A stretch of DNA of 52,015 nucleotides from Bacteroidales bacterium (GTDB lineage Bacteria; Bacteroidota; Bacteroidia; Bacteroidales; UBA932): assembly GCA_017553545.1 (NCBI GenBank), contig JAFZKT010000034.1, positions 1 to 52,015 of the forward strand, in the 5' to 3' direction. The position numbers and the translations under genes are program-made. Shown piece by piece: positions 44,149 to 51,637 of the stretch. Below the pieces are notes generated by a model that did no database searches, was not told the origin of the DNA, and saw only the letters and a list, made by a program, of their open reading frames with translations. Every line of letters begins with the position of its first letter. Within the stretch, counting starts at the first letter, position 1.

Positions 44149-44182
44149 AAAATAGGGTGCACCTGATGGTGCACCCTATTTT
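44149..44182. terminator. Convergent-junction hairpin (site 4)
   Basis: AAAATAGGGTGCACC with its perfect complement makes a 15-bp stem with loop TGAT, between the carboxyltransferase gene (plus) and rpoN (minus). Its right flank TCAGCATCTCGCTGA is the exact reverse complement of the left flank of site 3, so this copy is inverted relative to site 3. Confidence 0.82.
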
Positions 44183-44222
44183 CAGCATCTCGCTGAAAAT
44201 CAACCATATACGCGTCAGGCTT

Positions 44223-45674
44223 TTACAGTTCTCTCCGGAGCCGCGCGGTGGGGATGTCCAGCTGGGCGCGGTATTTGGCAATGGTGCGACGGGCCACTTT
44301 GTAGCCGCGTGCGGAAAGGCCTTCCACCAGTTCGTCGTCCGTAAGGGGATTGTGCTTGTCTTCGCCGTCCACCATTTCGCGGAGGGCTTTCTTGATTTCA
44401 CGGGTGGACACTTCCTCGCCTTCGGAGTTCTCCAGTCCTTCGGAGAAGAAGTACTTCAGCGGGAAGATGCCGAAATGGGTTTCGATCCATTTGCTGTTCA
44501 CCACGCGGGAGATGGTGGAGATGTCGAAGCCGGTGATTTCGGCGATGTCTTTCAGGACCATCGGCCTTAAAGAGGTTTCGTCCCCGTCCACGAAATAGTC
44601 GTGCTGATAGTCCACAATGGCCTGCATCGTGCTCTGGAGCGTGTTCTGCCGCTGGCGAAGGGCTTCGATGAACCACTTGGCCGAATCTATCTTCTGCTTG
44701 ACGAAGGTGGCCGCGTCTTTATCGGCCTTTGAATCTGACAGACGGCCCGTTTCCATGATCTCCGAATACTTCCTGTTGATGCGGAGCTCCGGGATGTTGA
44801 AGCGCGGCATCGAGAGGATGAGCTGGCCGTTTTCGTAATCCAGGCGGAAGTCCGGCACCACCTGCTGCGCCTGGTCATTGTAGGAGTCGTCGATCTGGCC
44901 GCCGGGGCTGGGATTCAGCCTTCGTACCTCATCCAGCACAGCCTTCATCTCCGCCTCGGAGAGGTGCAGCCGGGCCATGATCTTCTGGAAATGCCGATTC
45001 TTGAAGGCGTCGAACTGCGTATCCAGCACACGGATGGCGTTGTCGATGGACGGCGTGCGTTTTTTGTCTCCGAGCTGGATGAGCAGGCATTCGCGAAGGT
45101 CGCGGGCGCCCACGCCGGAAGGCTCGAACTGCTGGATTACGCGGAGCATCTTCTCCACCTCATCGGCCGATGCCTCCACGCCGGCGCGGAACGCCAGATC
45201 ATCCACCAGCGACTCTATGTCACGGCGCAGATAGCCGTCTTCGTCCAGCGAGCCGATGATGAAACTGGCCACCGTCCGTTCATGGTCCGTGAGGTTACGG
45301 TAACCCAGCTGTTCCTGCAGGCTTTGGGTAAAACTCTGCTTTACGGAGAAAGTGTTATATTCCGGACGCTCGTCTTTCCCCCAGTTATTCACGTGGAGGT
45401 TATAGGAAGGGATATCGTCGTCCTGAGACCTGTAGTTTTCCTCCAGGGAGCCCCCGCTCTGCTCTTTTTCCTCCACCTCCGAAATGGAGACGTCACGGGG
45501 TTCGTCTTCCCGCTTGGGGGCTTCGTCGTCCACTACGGGATTGTCGTTCAGGACCTCCCTGACATGCTGTTCCAGGGCCTGCACCGGCATCTCAATCAGT
45601 TTGATGGTCTGAATCTGAAGCGGTGAAAGCTTTTGCGTCTGCTTTTGTTCCAGTCCCTGTTTGATACCGGCCAT
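44223..45674 (-). CDS. rpoN: RNA polymerase sigma-54 factor
   Basis: Sigma-54 directs RNA polymerase to -24/-12 promoters and needs an AAA+ activator. The 483-residue protein starts with the activator-interacting region I (KLSPLQIQTIKLIEMP), then an acidic region II (about 50-110), the core-binding region, and ends with the RpoN box ARRTIAKYR. Length is typical. It overlaps the next gene, a SPOR protein, by 1 nt at its start. No sigma-54 activator is in the window, and I did not find a clear -24/-12 site. Confidence 0.95.
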   Translation of the reverse strand: MAGIKQGLEQKQTQKLSPLQIQTIKLIEMPVQALEQHVREVLNDNPVVDDEAPKREDEPRDVSISEVEEKEQSGGSLEENYRSQDDDIPSYNLHVNNWGKDERPEYNTFSVKQSFTQSLQEQLGYRNLTDHERTVASFIIGSLDEDGYLRRDIESLVDDLAFRAGVEASADEVEKMLRVIQQFEPSGVGARDLRECLLIQLGDKKRTPSIDNAIRVLDTQFDAFKNRHFQKIMARLHLSEAEMKAVLDEVRRLNPSPGGQIDDSYNDQAQQVVPDFRLDYENGQLILSMPRFNIPELRINRKYSEIMETGRLSDSKADKDAATFVKQKIDSAKWFIEALRQRQNTLQSTMQAIVDYQHDYFVDGDETSLRPMVLKDIAEITGFDISTISRVVNSKWIETHFGIFPLKYFFSEGLENSEGEEVSTREIKKALREMVDGEDKHNPLTDDELVEGLSARGYKVARRTIAKYRAQLDIPTARLRREL

Positions 45675-46147
45675 TATTTGGGATAATTGATGGTCTCCTT
45701 GATGATATACGCCGTGGGATAGCTATCCTTGAGGGCCTGATAGATTTTCAGCGCCTCTTCCTTATTGCGGAAATCACCGACAGTCACACGATAGTTGGGG
45801 CTCTCGAAGGTGTAGTAAACAGCCACGTCCAACTGCTCCCGCAAGGCTTCGGTGATACTTGCCGAGCGTCCGCGGGCCTGAGGGCCGTTATCCGAAAATA
45901 CACGGATACGGTAGCCGGAAATGGATTTGGCGGCGTTGCTGCGGATATGCTTTTCCAGCGACTGGCGCACGGCGTCCGACTGGGTAATCTCTATGCCGGA
46001 GCCGATGACGGACAGGGCGCTGCGCCCCAGAAGAGTGGAGTCCACCGGTGCCACGGGCTCCTGAAAGGCCGATCCTGTTTCCTCCTGAGCCTGCAGCGCA
46101 GTAGCGCCCAGGACAAGGAAGGACAATATGAGTAGAATGCGTTTCAT
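45674..46147 (-). CDS. Secreted SPOR-domain protein
   Basis: A 157-residue protein with a signal peptide ending ATALQAQ (about residue 21). After a linker, residues about 75-155 form a SPOR domain (SGYRIRVFSDNGPQARGRSA, YRVTVGDFRNKEEALKIYQ), which binds peptidoglycan stripped of stem peptides, usually at division sites. It is a short single-domain form. It lies 2 nt downstream of the LEA14-like lipoprotein gene and its stop overlaps the rpoN start, so the three form one operon. Confidence 0.88.
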   Translation of the reverse strand: MKRILLILSFLVLGATALQAQEETGSAFQEPVAPVDSTLLGRSALSVIGSGIEITQSDAVRQSLEKHIRSNAAKSISGYRIRVFSDNGPQARGRSASITEALREQLDVAVYYTFESPNYRVTVGDFRNKEEALKIYQALKDSYPTAYIIKETINYPK

Positions 46148-46149
46148 GG

Positions 46150-46620
46150 CTATTTTGAAAATGAAGATAGATCCAGGTCCCGGAAAGAGTAGGGCGCGCG
46201 GAGGATGCCGTTTTTCTTAAGGGCGGCCTGGATGTCTACGTCGGCCTTTAGCCCATCCAGAGACCGCTTGGAGGCGATGATCAGGATATCCAGCAGCGAG
46301 GCTCCGTCGGCCAGAACCACGGTGCAGGGAAGTTCATAAATCTTATTGCTTTTCCCCTGCAGCTCCAGACCGTCGGTGCGAAAATACACGATGGGTTTTT
46401 CCTTGTAGCGCACCGTTCCTATTACGTCCTGAATCGCGAAACTCATCGCCGGATTGTTGATGCCCAGCAGGAGTTTTCCGTCCATCGACCGATTCGAGGT
46501 GGGGACGATGTACGCGATGCCCACCGAGGAAATGGAGATGTCCTTTACCTTGCAGATGCCGCAACTGGACAGCATGACTGCCGCCAGCACAATCAGGCCG
46601 ATATATCTGATGGTTTTCAT
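46150..46620 (-). CDS. LEA14-like lipoprotein
   Basis: A 156-residue lipoprotein, lipobox LSSC with Cys at residue 20. The body has an alternating beta pattern (ISSVGIAYIVPTSNRSMDGK, LLLGINNPAMSFAIQDVIG) like the LEA14/WHy fold, in which a short immunoglobulin-like domain carries conserved NP residues. Function unknown. I take the ATG at 46620 because MKTIRYIG opens the signal peptide and an ATG 18 nt upstream lies inside the -7 box region. First gene of the LEA-SPOR-rpoN operon. Confidence 0.72.
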   Translation of the reverse strand: MKTIRYIGLIVLAAVMLSSCGICKVKDISISSVGIAYIVPTSNRSMDGKLLLGINNPAMSFAIQDVIGTVRYKEKPIVYFRTDGLELQGKSNKIYELPCTVVLADGASLLDILIIASKRSLDGLKADVDIQAALKKNGILRAPYSFRDLDLSSFSK

Positions 46621-46625
46621 CTTCG

Positions 46626-46654
46626 CAAAGATAGTCATTTTTTTGCTATATTTG
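46626..46654. promoter_or_regulatory. Back-to-back -7 elements at a divergent start
   Basis: TATCTTTG on the minus strand (plus 46626-46633) serves the LEA-SPOR-rpoN operon and TATATTTG on plus (46647-46654) serves the flavin-type lipoprotein. Only 13 nt separate them. Each start codon is 5-8 nt beyond its box. RNA polymerase cannot easily occupy both at once, so the two promoters may compete. Confidence 0.6.
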
Positions 46655-46661
46655 TGCCACT

Positions 46662-47195
46662 ATGGTTAAACAACACTTCCTGTCCCTGGCGCTTGCTTTT
46701 ATGGCAGCCGTCTCATGCATCGGCGGAGGACAGCAGCCGGCTTCCGAAGAGCAGGCTGTCGTCCCTGAAAACTATCAATCGGCAAATCCTGAGAATATGC
46801 AACAAGTTCGTGATTTCCTGCACCAGGCAGGCTGTTATTTCCTGGCTACGGTAGACGGCGACCAGCCGCAGGTGCGTCCTTTCGGCACGGCCGAAATCAT
46901 CGAGGGAAAACTGTACATCCAGAGCGGTCACGTAAAGAACGTGGCCAAACAGATTGCCGCCAATCCCAAGGTGGCCATCTGCGCCTACAACGCCCAGGAC
47001 GGCCGATGGCTCCGCATCACCGCCACGCTCCAGGAAGATCCCCGCGTGGAAATCAAGAAGGCCATGCTGGACGCCAACCCCGGCCTGCGTTCCCTGTACG
47101 ACGAAAACGACGACAACACCGCCGTCTATTTCCTCAAGGACGCGCACGCCACCATCAGTTCCTTCACCGCGCCCCCGGTGGAGATTGAGTTCTGA
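46662..47195 (+). CDS. Lipoprotein of the pyridoxamine-phosphate-oxidase-like split-barrel family
   Basis: A 177-residue protein. The N-terminus is a lipoprotein signal (AAVSC, Cys at residue 19; GGG directly after favours outer-membrane sorting). Residues about 45-177 form an FMN-binding split-barrel domain (FLHQAGCYFLATVDGDQPQV, RPFGTAEIIEGKLYIQSGHV, KNVAKQIAANPKVAICAYN), the type found in PNPOx-like and nitroreductase-like flavin proteins. Such proteins are normally cytoplasmic, so export is unusual. Ligand and reaction are unknown. It is monocistronic and faces a toxin-antitoxin pair. Confidence 0.8.
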   Translation: MVKQHFLSLALAFMAAVSCIGGGQQPASEEQAVVPENYQSANPENMQQVRDFLHQAGCYFLATVDGDQPQVRPFGTAEIIEGKLYIQSGHVKNVAKQIAANPKVAICAYNAQDGRWLRITATLQEDPRVEIKKAMLDANPGLRSLYDENDDNTAVYFLKDAHATISSFTAPPVEIEF

Positions 47196-47232
47196 TTATC
47201 CCCTCCGTCTATAAAGGCAACTGGAGGTTGTC

Positions 47233-47577
47233 TTAGAACTCTGTCAGATACTGTTTGATCTGTTCCTGAAGAAGGGGGAGATCCTTTTCAATGACGTTCC
47301 ACACTTCACAAGGATCCACCTCATAATAACCGTGTACCAGAAAATGCCTCATTCCAATGATAACCCTCCATGGAGAGGAAGGATGAGAATCTCTGAAACC
47401 AGGCGTTAGCATATAAGCCGCCTCACCGATAATCTCGATATTTTTGACAAGCGCATAATACAGAACTGCGTCGCGATTGATATCCTCCTTCGATTTGTGG
47501 ATCACGAAACTCTGTATGCGTCCTATGGCCTGAAGCATGTGCTCCAGACGCGCAGAATCATTAATGGTCTCTCTCAT
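47233..47577 (-). CDS. HepT-family toxin of a MNT/HepT module
   Basis: A 114-residue HEPN-domain protein, MRETINDSARLEHMLQAIGR at the start. The catalytic RNase motif R-x4-H is present as MRHFLVHGYYEVD, and the family helix VKNIEIIGEAAYML is recognisable. HepT-type toxins are RNases or are inactivated by AMPylation from the partner MNT antitoxin. The start overlaps the antitoxin stop by 17 nt. Low-GC codon use, unlike neighbours to the left, suggests an acquired module. Confidence 0.88.
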   Translation of the reverse strand: MRETINDSARLEHMLQAIGRIQSFVIHKSKEDINRDAVLYYALVKNIEIIGEAAYMLTPGFRDSHPSSPWRVIIGMRHFLVHGYYEVDPCEVWNVIEKDLPLLQEQIKQYLTEF

Positions 47578-47857
47578 AGATAAGAATTTTGTCTTTTTCG
47601 GCCGATTCTGCAATTCGAGGGAGCAGAGTCCCCTCTGTAACCAAATCCACTTCCATACCCAGAAGATCCTCAAGGTCATACGTCATGCTGACATGATCAA
47701 ACAGACTGATTTTTGCTTCAGGATCGAACTTGACCAGGATGTCAATATCACTGTCCGGTCCATTTTCTCCTCTGGCAAAGGATCCGAAAATGGACGCCCT
47801 CTCGACAGGTTTTGCCGAGAAGTATTCCGATAACTTGGCCGCGATAGATTGGTTCAT
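47561..47857 (-). CDS. MNT-type antitoxin (minimal nucleotidyltransferase)
   Basis: A 98-residue minimal nucleotidyltransferase. The active-site pattern GSFARGENGPDSDIDILVKF supplies the GS motif and two Asp metal ligands. In MNT/HepT systems this enzyme AMPylates the toxin and neutralises it. ATG 47857 is the start because a -7 box lies at 47876-47883; longer frames upstream would cross it. First gene of the module, overlapping hepT. Confidence 0.87.
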   Translation of the reverse strand: MNQSIAAKLSEYFSAKPVERASIFGSFARGENGPDSDIDILVKFDPEAKISLFDHVSMTYDLEDLLGMEVDLVTEGTLLPRIAESAEKDKILIYERDH

Positions 47858-47875
47858 ATAACACTGTCCTCCCTG

Positions 47876-47883
47876 CAAAGATA
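47876..47883 (-). promoter_or_regulatory. -7 element of the MNT/HepT operon
   Basis: TATCTTTG on the minus strand, 18 nt before the antitoxin start, fits TAnnTTTG. No clear -33 box. Confidence 0.55.
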
Positions 47884-48312
47884 GACATTTTTCTGCTATA
47901 TCTGTCAACACGACTGAAATATAACCGATAATGTAAAGGGAGTATAGGGCTATCTTAGCCCATCTCTGGGATTATAAAGAAAAAGTTTGTATATTTGACG
48001 TGCCATCTTGTTGTATGGCAGACATATTAGCGAAAGTGTTTTCGCGTCCTCTCTGGGAAATTAGCAGTTTCAAAAAGAGCCCTTGGGCTTTTGAAAGAAG
48101 GATGACGGATTACTTACCGCTCGTGCATTGCTTATGCCCGTCTTCTTCACTCTGTAAGAAGATGCTCCATATCAAGCCGAGTGTGGAGTATTATCGGTAG
48201 TTTATTTCTTTCAAGGTTCTGCTAAACCTCCCGGAGAATAGGCGAAAATAGGCTCCACACTTTTGTATTGTTTTACATATTGGGCAGTTGGAGCACGCCA
48301 CCTATCATCACT
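47884..48312. other. AT-rich gap with an orphan promoter-like site
   Basis: A small hairpin GGGCT/AGCCC lies at 47947-47961. TATATTTG at 47990-47997 fits the -7 consensus on plus, but only a doubtful 66-codon GTG-started frame (48000-48200, Cys-rich, no family resemblance) follows. The rest shows nothing I can assign. It separates the toxin-antitoxin pair from an orphan gene. Confidence 0.35.
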
Positions 48313-48618
48313 ATGCCTTTTAAAACTGAGGAAGTAAAGGATGCGTTTCTACAGTGGGCCAATCTTTGGAACGGCAACCCACAAGAAGGAAACGCCTGTG
48401 ACGATGCTGTTTTTTACGCATTCGTGCTAGAATTCTTTAAACATGAACAACTCTGTGAGTTAGAGCCAGATTTGTTCATTCGCTATGCCAAACTACACAT
48501 AAAAACCTCCAAGAATCATAATTCCGGGCTGATTCAACGATACTATAAACGCCTTGTCTTGTATTATAATTTCCTATGTGAATCTACCAAAAAAGGGTGG
48601 ATTTCCATTGAAAAATAG
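48313..48618 (+). CDS. Small hypothetical protein
   Basis: A 101-residue, probably all-helical protein starting MPFKTEEVKDAFLQWANLW. It is rich in Phe, Tyr and Leu with many charged residues; no signal peptide or membrane segment. The C-terminal part (QRYYKRLVLYYNFLCESTKK) faintly recalls the SAM-like N-terminal domain of tyrosine recombinases, but no catalytic domain follows, so this is only a guess. Low GC like the BspA gene 49 nt downstream. I do not recognise it. The ATG at 48313 is preferred over 48268. Confidence 0.5.
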   Translation: MPFKTEEVKDAFLQWANLWNGNPQEGNACDDAVFYAFVLEFFKHEQLCELEPDLFIRYAKLHIKTSKNHNSGLIQRYYKRLVLYYNFLCESTKKGWISIEK

Positions 48619-48667
48619 TATTTGAAAGAAGGAATCACTCTATCCCTTTTATAATTCGTCATTCAAG

Positions 48668-51583
48668 ATGGTCACCAAATCATTCACTAGAAGCATTCGC
48701 TTATTATCGGCATTATTGGGCCTTGCATCTTGTTCTCAAGTGCCCGATGATACAATAATCCAAGAAAGAACAATTACATTAGAGGCGGCTCACGAAGGCC
48801 ATACAAAGACTATCGTGGACAATGAAACGGGGCTCGTTTATTGGAAACCAGCCGACAAGATTAATGTTTTCTTCGGCAACAATGGATCCGTTTTCACATC
48901 CCAGAATACAGTTAATTCTCAAATTGCGTCTTTTGTCGGAACATTGCCTGTCACCGTCGGCGCAAATGAAGGTAGTTCCTCATCTTCTTTCTTATGGGGA
49001 TTGTATCCATATGACAATACAGCCAGTTGTGATGGCAGTTCCGTTAATACGTTCTTGCCAGACTTTCAAACGGCTCAAGAGGGTTCCTTCTCTGATGACC
49101 TTTTTATCACAATGGCAAAAACGGACATCAACAATAATACTCTCAGTTTTTACAATGTATGTGGCGGATTACGATTCCGAGTTTCAACGGAAGGTGTTAA
49201 AACCGTAACCTTTAAATCCAATAATGGTGAAGCCCTCGCCGGAAATGTAAAGTTGACGTTTGATAATAATGGGCTCCCTACAGTATCTGAGGTAAGCGCT
49301 GAAAAGGATGAAATCACGCTTTCCTGTATTGACGGCTTCAAGGTTAGAAAATGGTATTACATCGTTACACTCCCTGTAGCGCTTTCCGGCGGATTCACGA
49401 TGACCTTTTCTACGGCCGACAGGACTGCAACCCTGGAGCACGAATCGGCAATTACCATTCAAAGATCCATTTTCGGGTCATTGGGCTCCGCCGACTCGGG
49501 ACTTGAATGGCACGACATTGAGATTGATGACCCCAACATACCTAAAGCCAACCAGATTTTCTACACCTCCAGTGACGAAAGTATTGTAACGCCTTTTGAT
49601 GCTTCCGTAATTGATGCGGATATTGTTTCCAATGAATATATCGACGGGAAAGGCATCATTACGTTTAACGCCAACATAAAAACCATCGGGGACAAAGCAT
49701 TTTATAATAGGACAAAACTCGTTTCAGTCATTCTGCCTAATGGCCTGGAAAAAGTCGGAAACAATGTGTTTGATAATTGTATCCGTTTGGATTCCGTTGA
49801 TTTTCCCAGATCATTAAATCAGTTGGGTGGGTATATGTTCAATAATTGTTCTAAACTCCGAGTCGTAGGTTTTAAGGATTATTCTATACAAACAATTGCG
49901 CCCTACGCTTTTTCAGATTGTCCTGGCCTTCAAAATATCGTTATTCCAAAAGGTGTGACGATGATTGCAGATAGAGCATTTAACAACTGTACAAACTTGA
50001 GGACAATTGACATCCCGGATGGCGTGACAAGTATTGGGGAATCCGCATTTTCCATGTGTTCAAGCCTAGAATCAATCACCATTCCGGAAGGAGTAATGGA
50101 TATTGGTGGCTGGGGCACGTTTTATGGGTGTTCAAGCATTAAATCAATTATCATCCCAAATGGGGTGATAAAGATTCCGTCTAGCTGTTTTCGAAACTGC
50201 ACTCATCTTGAATCAATTGTTCTTCCGGGGAGCATTACGAGTTTTGGGGTGGGAGCATTTTTGGATTGTACAAGCCTCACGTCCATCAACATTCCTGATG
50301 GCTTAACAGACTTGGGCGGCTGGACATTTCAGAACTGTTCAAGCCTTTCTTCAATCATTATTCCAGAAGGAGTAACAACCATTTGGAACGGAGTGTTCTA
50401 TGGTTGTTCCAGCATAACTTCTATTTGCATTCCGAAGAATGTTGGTATCATTTGGCCAGAAGCCTTCTCCGGGTGTTCAAGCCTAACTTCAATTACCATC
50501 CCGGATAGCGTGACAAGTATTGGGGAATCCGCATTCTTGGGATGTTCAAGCCTTTCTTCAGTCGTCATTCCAGACAGCGTAACGAGTATTGGCGATTCCA
50601 CTTTTCGCGGATGTGCAAACCTTACGTCTATCACTTTATCAGAGGGGTTAACAGCCGTTAATGAATCTGCTTTCTCTGGATGTTCAAGTCTCGTTTCAAT
50701 CATTATTCCGGATGGTGTAACCAGTATCAAAAAATCCACTTTTAGTGGATGCTCAAATCTATCATCCATCACACTATCTGACGTTTTGACTAGCATCGAA
50801 GAATCTGCTTTCTCGGGGTGCTCAAGTCTCGTTTCAATCATTATTCCGGATGGTGTAACCAGTATCAAAAAATCTACTTTTAGTGGATGCTCAAATCTAT
50901 CATCCGTCACACTATCTGACGGTTTGACTAGTATCGAAGATTCTGCCTTTTCAGGGTGTTCAAGTCTGACCTCAATCGCAATCCCGGATAGCGTAACAAG
51001 TATCGGAGGATCCGCTTTTTCAGAATGTTCAAGTCTTTCCGCCATTGTCATTCCGGAGGGCATAACCAGCATTAGTGCTCGCACGTTTAGTGGATGTACT
51101 GCTCTCACTTCCGTCTCCTTCCCAGATGGCGTAACAAGTATCGGAGTAGAAGCATTCTATGGGTGTTCCGGCCTTACTTCTATCAACATTCCTGAGGACG
51201 TTACAATTATCGGCTGGGGCGCTTTTATGAATTGCACCAATTTAACAGACATCAATCTTTCTGATTGTCTCACCGACATTGATAACTACGCTTTCCGTGA
51301 TTGCCCTAACTTGGCTTCTATCATCCTACCGGATAGTGTTAAATCTATTGGGACATGCGCCTTCGCATCGTATACTCGTGATTCTTTCGTTTTATATTGC
51401 GCAGCGATAGATCCGCCATCTGTAGGTTACCATTTTATTAACCCCATTTATTCTTTAAATGACCGGGGGTATGACACTTTTATAACGATTTATGTCCCAG
51501 AAGCATCCGTTGAGAAGTATAAAGTCGCAAGTGGATGGTCCGACTATAGCTCGTCAATTCTTGGATATGTATTTGAGAATTAG
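48668..51583 (+). CDS. BspA-like leucine-rich-repeat surface lipoprotein
   Basis: A 971-residue lipoprotein. The signal peptide ends LASC, Cys at residue 22. Residues about 35-280 resemble the fimbrillin-like domain (GHTKTIVDNETGLVYWKPAD). From about 330 to 930 run roughly two dozen LRR_5 repeats of 23 residues with the pattern AFSGCSSLTSITIPDSVTSI. BspA-type proteins are surface adhesins in oral and gut Bacteroidetes and Treponema. Two adjacent 138-bp units (50684-50821 and 50822-50959) are nearly identical, a recent duplication. GC is much lower than in the core genes. Confidence 0.92.
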   Translation: MVTKSFTRSIRLLSALLGLASCSQVPDDTIIQERTITLEAAHEGHTKTIVDNETGLVYWKPADKINVFFGNNGSVFTSQNTVNSQIASFVGTLPVTVGANEGSSSSSFLWGLYPYDNTASCDGSSVNTFLPDFQTAQEGSFSDDLFITMAKTDINNNTLSFYNVCGGLRFRVSTEGVKTVTFKSNNGEALAGNVKLTFDNNGLPTVSEVSAEKDEITLSCIDGFKVRKWYYIVTLPVALSGGFTMTFSTADRTATLEHESAITIQRSIFGSLGSADSGLEWHDIEIDDPNIPKANQIFYTSSDESIVTPFDASVIDADIVSNEYIDGKGIITFNANIKTIGDKAFYNRTKLVSVILPNGLEKVGNNVFDNCIRLDSVDFPRSLNQLGGYMFNNCSKLRVVGFKDYSIQTIAPYAFSDCPGLQNIVIPKGVTMIADRAFNNCTNLRTIDIPDGVTSIGESAFSMCSSLESITIPEGVMDIGGWGTFYGCSSIKSIIIPNGVIKIPSSCFRNCTHLESIVLPGSITSFGVGAFLDCTSLTSINIPDGLTDLGGWTFQNCSSLSSIIIPEGVTTIWNGVFYGCSSITSICIPKNVGIIWPEAFSGCSSLTSITIPDSVTSIGESAFLGCSSLSSVVIPDSVTSIGDSTFRGCANLTSITLSEGLTAVNESAFSGCSSLVSIIIPDGVTSIKKSTFSGCSNLSSITLSDVLTSIEESAFSGCSSLVSIIIPDGVTSIKKSTFSGCSNLSSVTLSDGLTSIEDSAFSGCSSLTSIAIPDSVTSIGGSAFSECSSLSAIVIPEGITSISARTFSGCTALTSVSFPDGVTSIGVEAFYGCSGLTSINIPEDVTIIGWGAFMNCTNLTDINLSDCLTDIDNYAFRDCPNLASIILPDSVKSIGTCAFASYTRDSFVLYCAAIDPPSVGYHFINPIYSLNDRGYDTFITIYVPEASVEKYKVASGWSDYSSSILGYVFEN
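50684..50959 (+). repeat. 138-bp tandem duplication inside the LRR gene
   Basis: Sequence from 50684 repeats from 50822 with only scattered, mostly synonymous or conservative changes (for example TCCACTTTT/TCTACTTTT). 138 bp equals two 23-residue LRR units, so the frame is kept. Neighbouring units are clearly more diverged. Confidence 0.75.
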
Positions 51584-51637
51584 GTAGAAAAAGATTATAA
51601 AGGATAATTCTCATCTGTGATACGTTGATTCATAAAC

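Noticed and set aside
48000..48200. 66-codon GTG-started frame after a -7-like box
   Set aside because: Composition is not protein-like, there is no paralogue or family resemblance, and coding is not supported beyond the promoter-like site.
48668..51583. Diversity-generating retroelement target in the LRR gene
   Set aside because: No reverse transcriptase or template repeat is visible, and the variation fits repeat duplication rather than adenine-directed changes.
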